From: Stichopus chloronotus
Taxonomy: Eukaryota; Echinodermata; Holothuroidea; Aspidochirotida; Stichopodidae
Length of the DNA stretch: 64,000 nt
Direction of reading: 5' to 3'
Assembly: GCA_021234535.1 (NCBI GenBank)
Contig: CM037843.1
Location: 2,188,820 to 2,252,819 of the forward strand
Shown: one piece after another, positions 34,001 through 49,500 of the stretch
Layout: each line of letters opens with the position of its first letter
Position numbering within the stretch: position 1 is the first letter of the stretch
The notes under the pieces: generated by a model
Database searches by the model: none
What the model saw: the letters and a program-made list of their open reading frames with translations, nothing else
What the model was told of the DNA's origin: nothing
Program-made: the position numbers and the translations under genes

Positions 34001-37000
34001 TCACTTCTCTCCAATGGAGTTAACTGATAATGAGAAGAAGAAAAAAAAATAGCGATGAAACAGTTAACTGCCTCTCCAAATGGAGTCTATCGACTCTCGA
34101 CGGAAGTTCATCCGTGAGCATCCATTTACCAGTAAATACCATTATTAATTCCCATTTGGACATTTCAGTGATCAGACTCTGCACAAGTGGTTATAGTCTC
34201 CCATTCTTAAGTCATTTTAGAGCCTAGCGTTATCATGTGACTGGTCTAGCTTGTAAGAGTCACACAGACTATATGTAGCTGTATCAATGTCCTCAATGTG
34301 ATTCATTATAAATTAGTCACTACTACGTTCACGTGAACCCTGGTCACCTCTCTCAGTAGTCAACTGGTTGCTTAATTACAGGTTGATTTATTAAAGATGG
34401 CTACACTCAACCATCTGTGCTTTCGGTTTAATTCTTGAATCACGTGCTAGCCTTTGGTCGTTCATGCGGCATTTAAAAAAACCGCTAATAATTGATATAC
34501 GCTAACTCATAGGAGGCCTATTCTCCGCCAAGTATAAACAAAACGAACACAAGAGGAGATTAAGAATAAAAAAAAGAAAACACAGAGAAAGCAGCAGTAA
34601 TGAAGAAATGAGTTGAATACAATCAACCCATACATATACTATTTACCGAACATTATAAGAACTCATATATCTTCCAGTGACTTCAAATGTGTCTGATGAG
34701 AATTTTCATCCAGCGTGTTGTCCAAGTTAAACTGGGATTTGAGAGTGTGTGTGTATGTGTGTGTATTTATGCATGTGTGTATTTTGCTGCTACATTTTGC
34801 GACTATTCCCTCAAAACTGCAAGACTTCTTAAATAGAATATCCCCTATTCTACTGATTTCTATTCTAGTATGTGTTTACTTTGTGCCCTCCACACGCCAT
34901 CAGATCAGCCAACAGTATAGGCCTTTTACTTAGTTATCAAGACAATGTGTAGTCCGACGAACAATCTTACTTCACACGAATATTACGTATATACCCATCG
35001 ACAATCGCAAAACAGAAATAAGTGGATTCTTTTGTTCATGTTTTAGCAATTTTCTTCACTGTTCATCACTGAAAAATGTAAAAAAAAATACTTACGACCG
35101 AAAAAGTCGTTTTAATCCTAGCACTGCCTGTCTTATCTTTTTTTTTAAATTACTGCATTTACTCTTTTCATCCCGATAAACTTTTTCATAAACATAATTA
35201 CAGTTGTTTCGAAATTAGCTGGCCACATTACTTCTTTTTCAGCCATTAACTATCTTTTCTTTCTATTTTACTTGGATTTTTTTTTTTGCTATTCATCCTT
35301 TGTTCAGAACGTTGGTAGTGCGTGATAGCAATAATCGTCGTAGGTTTTTAATCATTTCTTTGCAATCATTAATACAGATATGGGAATGATCGTATAAATC
35401 TCTAAAATCGTTTTAAGAAAGAATGTAAGAAAGACACCAATCTTAGCCATTTTGTTGTTTTTCAATTTGGTTTCATTAAAATTAATCTTCATAATTATGC
35501 CAACATTTTCATAATTAACAGTATTTTCAATTAGTGTTTTTAATGTTAAAGTACATTAGGAAAACAAAGCCTATCGATTACCCTACATTAATGAAGATGG
35601 TTCCAATTTTCCGACAGATATTGTTATTGATACCCTTTTTTCATCTATGATACAGATTCATATTTCATGGCGAGCTTTGCCAGTTTATGAAAGAGAAAAA
35701 CCCGCTTATCAATATCAACGGCTGCAGTAATTTACCAAAATTTGTTGTTTTAGAATAAATCTTAGTAAATCACAGTAACGCGCATGCGTGGGACCCAGTT
35801 ATACCTTCATATATACTTTTAAACAATTTAAAAGGACTTCATTAAAGTTACAAAAATATTGCACATTTATGTGTTGACCAATGTTTCAATGGTATGGGGG
35901 AGGGGGAGGAGAATCTGAGGCAGAGGATTGCACATTATGTGCTAAGAAGAAGACTCTTTTGACCCGCTGAAGAAAAACGTATATATGTTCGTGAGAAGAG
36001 TTGATATTATTAAAGTTTAATGATGATAAGGTCTTTACATTTTTAAAATTGATTATATGCAGGCTTTAGAGGACAGTTATTTTAAGAAGCCAATGGACCA
36101 CACAATTGTGGAGGAATTGGCCGATGACCTATTCATTACAACTTCCTAATACCAACTTAGCAATTTTAAATGAAAAGTTGTATTTTTTCACAAATTCGGT
36201 TCAAATGGGAAATCCTTACATTATTCGACAAACCCAGCTTACTGTGTGACCTAGTTATAGGGATCAAATCAAAACCTTCCGGTTGTTATACGCTACATTT
36301 AAGCTGTTTTTGCTTCAAATGCTACCTTTTATATCCACTCGGCGACAGTCTTCTTTCTAAAAGAAGACAATTTCAATGTTGTAATTTATGACATTAATGT
36401 GTGCTGCAAAAACAATCAGTATGAATGAACCGTGAAATACCAACCAAATGGAGGATGAAGAAGAAGAAAGCCTCAAAGCTATTCGACGAGCGTGTGTCTC
36501 ATTAAGTTTGACAACCTATAAATACAGTGATTCAAAAGAAAATTCGTCAGCACGTTACCCTCCCATTGGACCCCCCCCCCCCCCACATACACACATACAT
36601 ACACACCTCTAAACAAACAGGAAGAAAGTAAATATGCTTATCTTCACCATAGATACAACGATTCAAAAGAAATGTTTTATTACGGTACGGTAGTAAAGTT
36701 GCCAACATTATAACTCTTAAAATATTTCATCATGTGCAAAAGAAGCGCTTTATCAATAGCACAATACATATTGTAATAGACAGATGGAGACAACATGACA
36801 GTAAGTCACGTGATCACGGGATGAAGACATTTCCTTTGATCTGAATGACTTAATTTGTCTAATTTGTTTGTTAAGTTTTTTTTTTTAGTTTGCCACAACA
36901 AATGAGGAAATAAATATGCACTTACATGCCAAGCTACAAAATTTCGAAAGTGAAACTCCGACCAACATAAATTTGTCTTCGTTTTCACAACTTCATATGA

Positions 37001-40000
37001 AAACTGTTGAATCTAACTATTAAGGGAATAATCATACTTTAGGATCAAGGTGAAGAATTCCAATTCCAATTCCATAAAGAAAGCTAGTAAGCGTCCATCG
37101 TCTCTATCCCAAATGATACCGGTATTACTAGCAATAACATACACAAGCCTGGTGAAGTTTAATGCCTCAGGATAAGTACATGGTGACATTTTGTTAACGT
37201 GAAATCTGCTAGATGAGTACGTTACACGATCGTAGACGAAGACTTATATCTGAGGCAAGAAAAAAAAAAAGCAGACTCATGATTGAAAAATCATGTTAGA
37301 CATAGAATATTTAAAGTTACTGGACTATGTTTATAGAATCACCTCAGACTGAAGTAGTGCTTAACGAATAATGGCAGAATTATTTTTTTTTCATTTTCAG
37401 GGACAGAAATTAGTCAAAGGTACAAAATATTACGATCTTGTTCTGTTTTCGCAATTTTGTTTTCGTATAATACTGTACTTAATCATAAAAGAAAAGAGAA
37501 AAGCAAAAGAAAAAAATCCTAAAACAAGTAAAAAAAAAAATAATACAATGACATTAGTTATCAGTCAATGTATGTACCTCGTCAAGGACGGCTGTTTTTT
37601 TTTTTTTTTTGGAGAGAAGTAAACGGTAATCGCAAAAGGGGTGCATAAATTTTGGTCTCAGTCTAAACAAAGCTGACACATATACTCCGTAAATCTGTTT
37701 GTCTATTAAGTAAAACCCAGGGCATCCCCCATTTGGACTTATATTTAAAAGCTACTGTATAGGCTGGTAAAACTGCTGTGCACGTTAACATATTGGTCCA
37801 ATTGTTCCTTATCGATTTCCATCCCTGTGAAACTTTCTCCTCTTTAGGAGAAATTAGGAGAAAAGAAATCACCCACCAGCGTTTATCTGCCAAACATTCT
37901 GTCCGTCAAGCAGGTAAAGTACTATGATTTGTCACCAGATTTGATATGTAATTCAATTTTCTTAGATTTTTTTTTTCTTGTTGCCTCGTTTGGATAAGAG
38001 TTTCATAATTTACAGAACGAACCCAAACTACATATCGTCCCAATCGAAAGGCTAATAGCAGTTCTTATGGTATTTTTTTTACGGAGTTAACATAAATAAA
38101 ATAAACATAAATATGTGAATATATGAAAATCATTATCATTGCACAGGTAAGATAGACAGAGAGTACATCAGATTATGTAGACTCATATCTTGGTTCATTA
38201 TTGGATGTGTAAAATGTTTACGTAAGAAATTTGCAACCGTTCCTCGTTGCTGAAAAGAATATTGATAAGACATTCTTCCCATAAATTAAAGAGACTAGCA
38301 ACACACTAGCCTAACAGCTACTAAAATGATTTAAAGTCGACAGCAAAACAGAAGATATTCAGAAGTTGTATTCGAAGATTCTTCTGGTATCATAATTTGT
38401 ATATTTCATCACGGCTTGTTCACGATTTGTTTACTTTTATATTTATTACAATGACCCATAAGATACGAAGAAAATGCAAAGCTTAATATCAACTTATTCC
38501 AAATACGTTTATTTAAATTTCTTTGAATTATATCAAGAAAGTGAAGGATTTAATCCTTACCGTTACTCGTCCCACACTCTCTTTGTATGACACATAGTCC
38601 GGTTCCCTCTCCCCCCCCCCCCTCACTCTCCCCTTTCACATCCCAAGTCCGACTCTGGTACCGCGTTTTCCTGAACAAGAATTTTATTATGCTCTACGGG
38701 ATGATATCTTTGAAATAAAATCATTTTTTTTTTAATATTCTCAAGGAACTTACCACCATTTAATATACCTGTAGATATGTATGATTACTTGTAAACCTTA
38801 CAATCTCATACCAACAAACACACACAATCACACACACACAACAAAAACACCTATATTTCCTGAAATCATGGTCGATCTCATTTCGATGTCGACCATCTAA
38901 TTCAGTTAACTTCACTCAAAAAAAGCATACGTATACAAGGATGCTGTACCTTATTGTAACAAGTAACTTTAACCTCTGTACGTGCTACAGCAATATACAC
39001 AAATATTACACATAGTGTGTGAGAAATTTATCGTGGAATGCGTTTTTGGTTTTAAAACAATCTAAAACTATAAACATGGCCAATGTAGGAACAGCTGCAG
39101 GGATCGATTTTGCCATCATGGAATTGATTTCTTTTCGAGGCCCCTCGATAGACACACTTTTGTAACACCAATCAAACCAAATTAAGGGGGCGATAAATTA
39201 ATAGTCGTGACCGTCCAGCACTTATACCAAATACCTTCGTTTTACACTAACACAATATATCGTTGATATTGCTATAACGGAAACCTCCAATTACTTTATT
39301 AACTGATTAAAAATGAAATACCTCCAATAATTTTATTAAATGTTTGACATAAAATCAAAAGATGAATTAGTTTGAAACAACTTCTAAAAAGCTATATTAT
39401 ACTTAATTGGTAATAATTTTCAAAATGTATGTAAGTCATAGGTCCCTCGATGAACTTACTTATTTAAAGTAAATTTACCTTTGAGTTCTCACGTCTCTCT
39501 GTCATTGGTTTAGTTGTACGTTATTACAATAAATTAAACTAGATTCATTTTCTTGGATATGTCCTTGAAACAAAGAGGCAATTAATTAAGTGCAAAAAAT
39601 AAGCCCAACAAAATAACACCTATCTACTAACACCTCATTTGTACCGAGAGAGGATACTTTAAAAGTAAGTTTGTTTTTTTTTTGGTGCAACGGAAATTCC
39701 TTTCCTATTTATTATACAGGAGTTAACCACCGTTGACACGTCAGGTAGATTTTGTCTCTCTTTTTATTTGTTAATGAAATCCATGATGAGACCATGGAAC
39801 ATTTGTTTTAGAAGTGCCACAAATTGACTGCTCCTTTTTGCTAGATCTGAAAAATCCATGTTTATTAGAAGATGTCTTTTTCAAGGCCAAGGACGATTTA
39901 TTTATTTTCGTTTTTTTTTTTTCTGTCGGTTTCCCTTTAGATCGTCCTTGGAAATTATTCATCTATAGGCCAAAAAGACCTTTTTTTTCTGGGCGAATTG

Positions 40001-43000
40001 GAAAAATACTTTGAGTTTAGTCAAAGTTTAAATTTGAACAGTGCTCCCAGACAACGTTTTCGAATAAAAATTGTTGTAAACATCTTTTTCATTGTTGCTT
40101 GTATAACTAAAAGTAAAAGAGTTTTAAGTATTCATCGTCCCTTCTGCTTGTCAACTCTTTGTTATCCCCTCCTTCAATTCTGCACCTCATTTTCTCCCCA
40201 GTTTTGACAGTGTATAAAAATAATCCTACCAGCCAACGGGGTTGTTTTTTTTTTCTCGTCAAATAGAATCTTCCTCTTTACATACAGGAGTCGCAACAAC
40301 ACATATAGAAAAATAATAAAATAAGTTTTCACACGGTTGAATGCGATGTTGTTTTTCAAATTAACCTGCTTTCTTCTTTTTACCCAATTTTAATTACTGT
40401 TTGTGACATATTTACCTGATTTTGATTCAATAAATGAGTAGTAAACTTCCACTGTAAAGCGATAAAAAACTACCACCTGCTTGGTCGATTCCTGATCGAT
40501 ATTTCAAATTCAAGTTGTGAGGAGGCCCCTTGAAAGGGTCTTGTTTTTTTATATTTCAAAATCTTCATTGTTTCCTCCATTACGCCATTTCATTTTAGTA
40601 TCAAAATGAAAAATGACTTAACTCTATCAGTCGTCGAGACATTTGACAAATCCTTCTTTAACACAACTTAACGTAAATGTCAAGACCTGATCAAAACTTC
40701 ACGGTAAAGTTTCGAGAGTAATTTCGTAGTACTTTAACTCTCCGAAGTGCACGTTAAGTGTTTTTACATGGACGGTGATATACCATTTTGTAGTAGTTAC
40801 AAAAAAGAAATATCCAATTTAAAATGCGATAATTTGTAATTTTGTGTTCGTAGTGAGCTGTTCATAAAGAGCCACAAATGCGACCCAGTTGTAATTAGTT
40901 GGATGACATCGAGGTGCTCCTGGACCAGACTGGTCTGAACTTATCATCTACTTTTCAAGGATTATCTGCTATCACCTATATGAAATATACATGCCACTGA
41001 GGGCAACTTAGATAATTGTCTGATCCTATTGCACACTGTAAAAGTGTTGTAGAATTACAGAACAAAAATGAGGAAATGGACAAAGGAAACGGAAAAAGTA
41101 CTATTTTTTTTTAAACAACTTGAAAGCACTTTTTTTTGTTTCTTCCGGAGGTTTAGTCACATCTTAAGATGATTCTTTTCGATTGCATCATGCTGGGTAT
41201 CTTCTTAACTGATGAATGTGTCTAATTTTCCTTATTCAACTTATACCCCAGATGTCGGACATTCATTATTAGGTCAACTACTTTTAGTTGGACAAGATGA
41301 GTGACACAAATATGTATGAGTAGAAAAGAGAACTGAATGTTTTCATCTCTTAATCCGGTATATAGAAACAATACCTTGGTTACGTCAATAATTATTCAAA
41401 CTTACTTTAATGTTGGCAACCAAAATGAAACGGATCTTCAAGAATGCTCTCCCCCCCCCCCCCCCCCCCCCACTTTCATTTTATTTGTCCTCACAGAGTA
41501 GATAAGCGTCTTGACGAGATGGCAGGGATGAAAAAATCCCCAAGTTAGCCATCTTCAAAAGATAAACACTCTTGAACCCATTTCAGTATATATTGAGCTC
41601 GATCATGGTGTTCTAGATCTATCGCAAGAGTAAGGCATTGGAAATCAAAGCAGGTTTATCAGGCATGATAATGTCCTCATTCGTGAATCTATATTTAACA
41701 ACTCTCCCTCTCTCTTTCCTCACACTGAGATGTAAAAGGCAAATATTATCTTGGAATATATTCTCTCACCTATAGGAAGAGTGATAAAGTGATATTTAGC
41801 TTTCATCTGCACCGTACAGACTGACTCTCTGCAAATCCAGATATTACTTCAATTTTGTGGCCTGTGGGTCGACCTCTTTCATATTTTTTCCTCTTTTCAC
41901 GGATTGTCCATTTTCATGCAGGTTTGTGACACAGAGTTACGGGTTAGAAATTTACGTTCGAGGGAGCACGTTGCTATTTCTTTCTTATTATAAACCGTGG
42001 TCCGGAGCAGGAGTGTTGTTTGTTTTCGTACCATAAATTGGCATCTGTATACTGGGGTTCTCTTAGAGTAATCACCACCGTCTATTTGTTCATTGTGACG
42101 TTACTTGTTTGCAGTATGTGCACCATTAGGGACCGTACTGAGTGTGATGCAAAATTTGACGAAGCTCCTACGATCTGAGTGACCGATATGATTGAATACA
42201 ACAACCAATGAGTTGGTAAAAATTATTTTACTGTATAGCACACCTTCATTTTGGGGAGTTTAAACCGCTTCTAAAAAGAGAAGAATATCATATAACGTCT
42301 CAAGTTGATTATAGTAAGATAAACTTGAAAACCAAAGAGAATTAGTGACATTTGTCTGTGTTTGTATGCCTGATTATGTAGTCCTTGATTCCACTGAAGA
42401 CAGCCCATATTTTACCGTCTATTTTAGGGAAATATTGACTAATTAAGGGCTATAAAAAAGCTTTTAACAGCCTGATATCGTCGATAGGTGTTGTGATAAC
42501 GGTTTAATATGAATTGACGGTTAATAGACCACACATGCATTGATACCACCATCTGAGTTACATTTTCAATAAACTGGTAACCCCATGAGAAGAGAGGTGG
42601 CGCCACAGTTTCATCATCATCCCCCTCCCCCCACCAGTTTCAGCATTACCTTCATACGCTCTTTCTCTTTGCATTACATACAGAATGATGGGACACTTTA
42701 TTACGTTCTCCATCATCATTACATGGTAGGATGCTCAGGGACATTCGTCTGCTGATTATAAAAAGTGGCGATGTACCGTGTCTGCTTCTGAATCAACCAT
42801 CATTCTCCAAGGTATACGTGTTACCCGTTTCAAACACGAATATCCGCCAACTTGTCGATACTAGTTAGGCTCTGCAGCAGCGTGCACTGTCGTGTCTGCA
42901 TTCCATCTTTTGAATCAGGTGATGTGTTTCCTTAAATCACAAACAGGAGGTGTGAACTGCCTCTCCTCTTGGGTGATTCATTCCTAAACATCGTGCACAT

Positions 43001-45790
43001 ACAATAAACAGATGTTCGAACACTACCCTTGACTATTTATTGCAGAAGTTATACGAAAAGGTGTACGGTATATATTTTCTGTAGTCAATGTGCGAAAGGT
43101 AACCGAAATTTGTTTTAACACGACGGGCTCGCATGCATGTAGCCAAACTCCTCTCAGCAAATTGTTTAAGTGTACGATCTCACAACTTTTGTATTTACTA
43201 AGTTTGTTAACCACAAAAAGTAGTTACAACGGTAAACTTTCCAGAGATTATTACAGTCAGCTATACACCACTACTGGATTACAGTGTACTCGTTCTCGTA
43301 TGTGGTTGACGTATTACTTTGACTTTCAGTTAATGTTGGTAATTTCAGTAATTGTTCATGTTTTATTCATCTTTTCCTCTATTCTTTATTTTTTTAGTCT
43401 GCCCTGGTCTGCTAATGAAGTGAGACCACTAATGAAGGCAATATATACATCAAGACGGCACACACACACACAAACAATGTAAAGTTTACAAAAGTACTTC
43501 AACCATGATATATTATTTGAACCACATGACCGTGAGTGACTTATTCTCTTACAAGATAATTTAGAAAGATTATAGCTCAAAAGTACTTTTCAACATTCAC
43601 ATTACATCAAGTAAAACAGGCTCTTTCCGGTAACTTGACACAGATAAGTACACACAAACACACCCAAATACACATAAAATCATTTATTAACTGAAAAAGA
43701 ACAAATATTCCTGTCTACTTCTGTCTACATAAATATTCAGCTTTGATTCTGTGCTATTTTTGTCCCTGCAGTATTCAAATCACATTCCGAATAAACACAG
43801 CTGAATAACTAAAAACATATTCACACATTTACATGTCTCTCTGTCTGTCAGTCAATCGATATTACCTATGCAAGCATTCAAATGTGTGTGATGAGGGGAA
43901 AAAATATATTTGAGAATTACATCAGCATATAGTACCGTTAGACGCTCGGCATACCTTCCCTTTCACAGGGAACAATTTATCAGGTATTGGATCTCAATTT
44001 GCTACACAATCTGGCTAAATTTGCAACATAAGTATAAATATGTATAGCAAGAAATCTGTCCGCAAAACCTAGAAATTACCACACAAACTTCAATCTCCAA
44101 TTAAAATCTTGTTTTAATCTTCATTCTTTCTTTGTCGTGTGTACTTTCATTACGAATATTTTGTTTCGAATTCTTTCTGTTTCACAAAATCTAGAACTGT
44201 TACTTGTTTTTTGTTGTTAACAAGATACGATTAATAGAGATTGTAAAAAAAAAGACTGGATCATATTGCCGATGAAAATATACTGGTAAATGGAAATAAC
44301 TTCAATATAATTTCTCATTAATTATGTTTTCTCTCTTTTTGTTCTTCTTTATTTATATTTTACTATAGCTTAGTCTTTTTTTTTTGTTATTAATACATAT
44401 TCTAACTAGGAGTTATAGTTCATCTGTCTCGATCTTAACTATAAACACGTCCATTGATTATACATAGACCCAAAAGAATCCAGCTCAGCACTGCCATCAT
44501 AAGTTTAATGTGTGTTCGCAAAGTTAGTAAACAAGTACATAGGAATATACTCACAAATTTGTCGAATATGTGTTGGAGGAAGATAGCAACGTAGTTTATG
44601 AGCCTTATAGATGAGTTACCAAAATATCCACAACCCTTAAAGGTCATGGATGACTAGGAAGGACTCATATGTGTGATTTAGACCAGAGGGTTAGTTCGAC
44701 TTCTTTCACAGGTTATTTTGAGGCAGTTGGACATGTTTTTGTAAATAGTCCACTCTGTGATATCGGAGTGGTAGGCAACAGGGAGTCTACTTCTTAGTAC
44801 ACGTACATAGTACTCTGTTGTTGGAGAAACGAGGTAAAAAATCAGGCCAACATGTTTAGTGAAGGTGGGGGGGGGGGGGAGGAGAGAGCACAATTGAATG
44901 TATCACATTTTGCTGTCATACATGAGAAGGGTCATAGTCAGAGGATGGTGTTAGATGGGGAAAGTCTAAGATCACGTGGACGCACATCTCACAAATCTTT
45001 ACAACATCATCCCGCCCAGGACTGTCGTCCATCAGGGAGCATAAACAATATATTAACTCAAAACGCATTACTTGCTAGTCTCCCAAGACTCCAAAGAAAA
45101 GTAGTATCAAAGTATCCGATACGGTTTGTATGTAAAGGCAGGGAATAGCAACTCCCTGGTAAAGGTGGCCAGAACTTTGTGAACCGAATTTTCCATAAAG
45201 AGATTTGCGTCAGTAGAAGGCTCCATTTTGACACAAATGTACTTTTTGAGCTATAAACTGTGACTCTTTGTGTAACCTAGTAATCTGGAAGACTGACTCT
45301 AATAGCCCAAGGCTTTGTTTTTAATGACATTAAATATGAGGTAGAAATGTTCTTTCCCTAGCAGTTCTTGTATAAAGCATTGAATGTTTCACTCTTAACT
45401 TTAATTGAAACTAAAAACAATTAGTGTCTGAAGTTAGTATAATTCTCACAACTTCTGGTGATAGTTCGAATTTTGCTCGGAGAATATACACACACGGCAG
45501 TTAATCTCGTTTCGAGTAAATCGTCTTACACGAACCAATTATGAAGCACATGGTAAAGCGGCGCCAATTTGAAATAGCAGGAATTACAGAATTTCGATTG
45601 TGATGTTGTAGACTAAGAGGTGAACGGTCGTAAAATAATAACATTATACGGAGATTATAGATATTGCTGTTTTGTAAAATAACGCAGTGAACTTCGCGAG
45701 AATGATACAAACTAATATTTGTAAAAGAGATTGAAGTAATGCCTGTTTCAAAGATATACACAGAATTAGAGCACCACTCTTTTATTTTAT
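31030..45790. other. About 14.8 kb of AT-rich DNA without a recognised gene
   Basis: I read both strands for known protein motifs, and specifically for the missing TM1-3 exons of the downstream receptor, and found none I can defend. The longest frame (43090-43482, 130 codons, plus strand) has a hydrophobic stretch but no receptor signature. The region holds homopolymer runs at 31735, 32212, 36571, 38611, 41451 and 44867, a GT tract at about 34745-34790, a CA tract near 43460, and small hairpins (for example TCTCC...GGAGA near 37838-37857). It may be a large intron or intergenic DNA. Confidence 0.45.
41451..41471. repeat. 21-base poly-C run
   Basis: Uninterrupted C from 41451 to 41471, the longest C/G homopolymer in the window. 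It could form i-motif or quadruplex structure and is a likely spot for sequencing length error. Confidence 0.9.
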
Positions 45791-45809
45791 TTATTAATGA
45801 GGGCCTGGT

Positions 45810-46410
45810 GGTAATGTTGATGATGGTCCTTGTGGAGGAGATAATGACGGTGATGATGACGGTGCTGATGTGGTGGTAATGATGATGACGATAATGATAA
45901 TCATTATGACGATGATGAGGATGGTAGCAATGATGGTGGTTAGGAAGATGATGATAATGATGAGATGAAAATGATGATGATAAGCATGATAATGGAAGTG
46001 GTGGTGATTATTTATATGACTGTGATGATAACGACGATGATGATGGTGGTGGTGGTGGTGATGAGAATGATGAAAATGGTGATTGTGATGACGATGGTAA
46101 TAATGGTAACAATGATGGTAATGATTAGGCTGATGATGATACTGATGATGAGGTGAAGATGAATGATGATGACGATGATGATAATGATAACAATGATGAT
46201 TGAAGTGATGATGATTATTTGATGACTTTGATGATGATGAAGATGATTATGATGAAGATGAGAATGATGATGGTGACGCTACTTATTATAATGATCATGT
46301 TGATGAGGAAGATGATGAAAGTAATGATGATGATGCTTATACCAATGATATTCATAATCATGACAATGATTATGATTATGATGATAGAGATGAAGACGAC
46401 GATGAAACTT
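45810..46410. repeat. Diverged GAT/GATGATGAC triplet array
   Basis: About 600 bp of imperfect GAT triplets with GGT, AAT and GAC variants. It is open in most frames (Met/Ile/Asp-rich artefacts). The array is old compared with the pure one at 52418. A full TGACGTCA palindrome lies downstream at 46535-46542. Confidence 0.85.
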
Positions 46411-46509
46411 TTGAATGTTGGTGATGCCCCACCGCAATATCCAAACGCAGCTGTGATATTTGGTGGAGCTGAGGATTGTGAGAGTGTTCGCCGCAAACTC
46501 TTTGACTAA

Positions 46510-49500
46510 GAGTTGTGTAATATATGTAACGGTATGACGTCATGACAAATTGACCTTGATCCCGTAGCAAGTACATTCACTTTCTTTGATATGAATATTT
46601 GAGAGATGTACAGCTCTCTGAAAGAGACAAAAACGCTTTTCCTTGAAGAAAAATCATTGTAGATACGAATAGAACAAGTTTCACTGTGTATACTTTGAAG
46701 ATTGTACAGCGACCGAAAACAAAAGTTTGCTTAAAGGATGAAGTACTATGTCAGGTTTCAGTAGAGGTGCTTATAATGGGTGATTGTTAAGTTGCATGCT
46801 CATGACCAATGATCACCCATCTACTTAAGATGAATACATCCAAAGGGTAGGTTCGTGTTCGGGGAAACATCGTGCAACAAAGAGGCAACTCCAAATGCAT
46901 CCTGAAGCTTACGACAAAATGCTTGAAGCAACAGGTACATTTATACGTGCTCAACGAAAGAGTATTAGAATGAAGAAATAACCCGTCAGGTGATACCTTA
47001 CTAAAAAAAGGATGGTAGAAATTGCGAGGCTTTGAAATGATTACCTAAAGTAGCACACGTGATGTTCTATTCGGCATAAGATTATAAATGGAATGCCATT
47101 GATGTATTTTCAAAAATTTATACAAAAGATGAAACTAATGCTTTGACAGATTAACAAATCGTAAAAGATGTTCTGAAACATTCATGGTAACAATACTAAT
47201 CATGATCAAATATATGATAAAGAAAGAGTAAGGGAACCGAATTACATTTTGTTTCAGCCATGAATTAACTACATTTTAGCCAATTGTATCTATATTTAAG
47301 TAGTAACGCTAACCTATCACGAACTAATTTAACACTTTATGATAACACAGTTGGTATTCACATAGCGTTGTAGAGTTTTGGAAGTTTAAGAATTATCTCA
47401 GTTTACAATATTACCAATTATCATTTTACAATATTTAGAAATTTATTAATTTTAATGCAAACAGATGAGAATTCCTAACAGTTATGTCCTATGTAGCTAC
47501 AACGTAGTCTTTACACAATTTAACACTACGATTGCTTTCCTCTTGCTTTTCACTTTGATTCTGAAAGAGATTTATAAACGTAGTTGTTACTCTGTCGTTG
47601 CTGTTCTATTTACGATGATGTTTCATTGTGATAGCCTCATTTAAAATCGACATAAACGATAATGAAGTGATAAAGATCACCTACATCGTCCCTGCAGATA
47701 CCCTCCTTAAAGCGAAAATTACTCTCTTTTTAACATTGACGGGATCATTAAATGGTTTTTATATACTTCTGTCACTCAATTAATCAATTTCCGATTGACA
47801 ATCTTTTGAGGCCAACGTGCTAACGTGAGGACATATGGACGCACCTTGGCAAATGCAGACCATAGATCATAATTGTATAACATAAGCATCTACGAGATTA
47901 TGTTTCATTGATAGTTCTTGGGTATGACTGCTGACATCTTTCGACTGTGAGGTCACGGGGGGTGGGCATAATGAAGGAGGAGGGGGAGAGTAATTGTGTT
48001 TTGCTGTTCCGTCATATCTTTCCTTTTTTCATTCAATAGACTCCGCAATGTCATCCAACTGTCAGTTTATGAGTGAAGACGACAGTGTTCCTCCTAATAT
48101 CTCATAAAGTTTAATTAATTGTACCCGAGGCATAGCCTCACAAAACCAGTCGCTCCCTTTGTTGTTGGTGAATGCACCCTTTTAATGCACACTTACTGAC
48201 CTTTGAGTCGCTCGGGGAGTTATAGAACATGTTAGTGTTGTTATTTTTATACTGTACACGTCATTTAGGATTCAGAAATTTAACATTGTGTCGTGAATGA
48301 CTTTTCATTAGGCATTCTGCTATGTTCAACCTACCTACGTAGATAAAATATTTTATCGTACTCCAACTTTTTACAATACATCAGTTACCACAGACTTTGT
48401 ATTTGTTGTTCGTAAGTTGTGACATGGACCTACTTAGAAACCAATTATAGAATGAACTCGTTTGGTTAGTTCAGAGGGTTGCAGTACTTGAGATAAAGAG
48501 CAGAACATACCTTTAACAACATGCTTCCATGTAATAAGAACTTTACAGCAAACCTGCCAGGAAATACACATAAATTTACTGAAGTAAAGTTATTATGAAT
48601 TGTTATGAATCGGTCCCTTGGAGGTTATCCACAGATACTGTTCCCATCCGGTGAGTTTACAAATTACATTCAAATCCGTCATAAAACAATCTTAAGATCC
48701 GCCCTCCTTATTTTGCTTTGAGTAAATGTGTAACTTTGAGAACAACAAATGCTGTTAGTGGGTCAAAGTGGAGAATGCCATGTCATCCTTGATCAACTGA
48801 TTTCAGTGCGAATTAACAAATTATAAAAGTTCAACTCTTGGATGTAAAGAGAGATTTTTTTTTTTTTGCAATCCTAATAAGGAAACTATTCAAACTATAG
48901 ATAATTCGCGGGTTTCCCACGTAACAAATGCGATGTGTTCCACAAAGATACTGAAAGTGATCTGAAATTGCAAATATTTTGTTTGTCTTAAAGTTTTATT
49001 TTCAAATTTACATTTCGCATACCACTTCCAGTTCCCTGACCCCCACCTCAATATTCAACCGCTCTGACATATTTCCTTCCGCTCGTAGCTATTAGCGGTT
49101 TTAGATAAAACTCTGGTTTGATATCATGACTACCACATTAGATTTCTTCGCAATACGTCGGGGAGTTGGGCACAATTAAGATACGGGATGCAGGAGATGT
49201 TTATTCTGTGGCCTATACTTCTCACCAAACATTCCGTCTTGCCTCTCTTTCCTTTCGTTCTTTGAGAAGCAAATAAATTACCAGGCGGTCACGTGATCAG
49301 CGATTATGAAACCACCCCATCTTTTGGATTGGAGGTCGATGGAGATTTCAAACAATCACTTGTGGGCCTACCTTACGCAGACGTTTGATGTGAACCAATC
49401 ACGAGAGTGCTGCAGATACCGAAAAAAAAAAAACAGAGGATGAAGGTGGGGGGGTGGGATGATGATTTAAACCCCGAAAAGGATTGAATTGTGACGATAT

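Noticed and set aside
43090..43482. 130-codon plus-strand frame with a hydrophobic stretch, considered as a TM1-3 exon of the receptor
   Set aside because: Lacks the TM2 Asp, the TM3 Cys and the DRY end; no suitable phase-2 donor.
45965..46509. Met/Ile-rich long frames on both strands
   Set aside because: Products of the GAT triplet array; the short non-repetitive tail (46410-46509) has no recognised motif.
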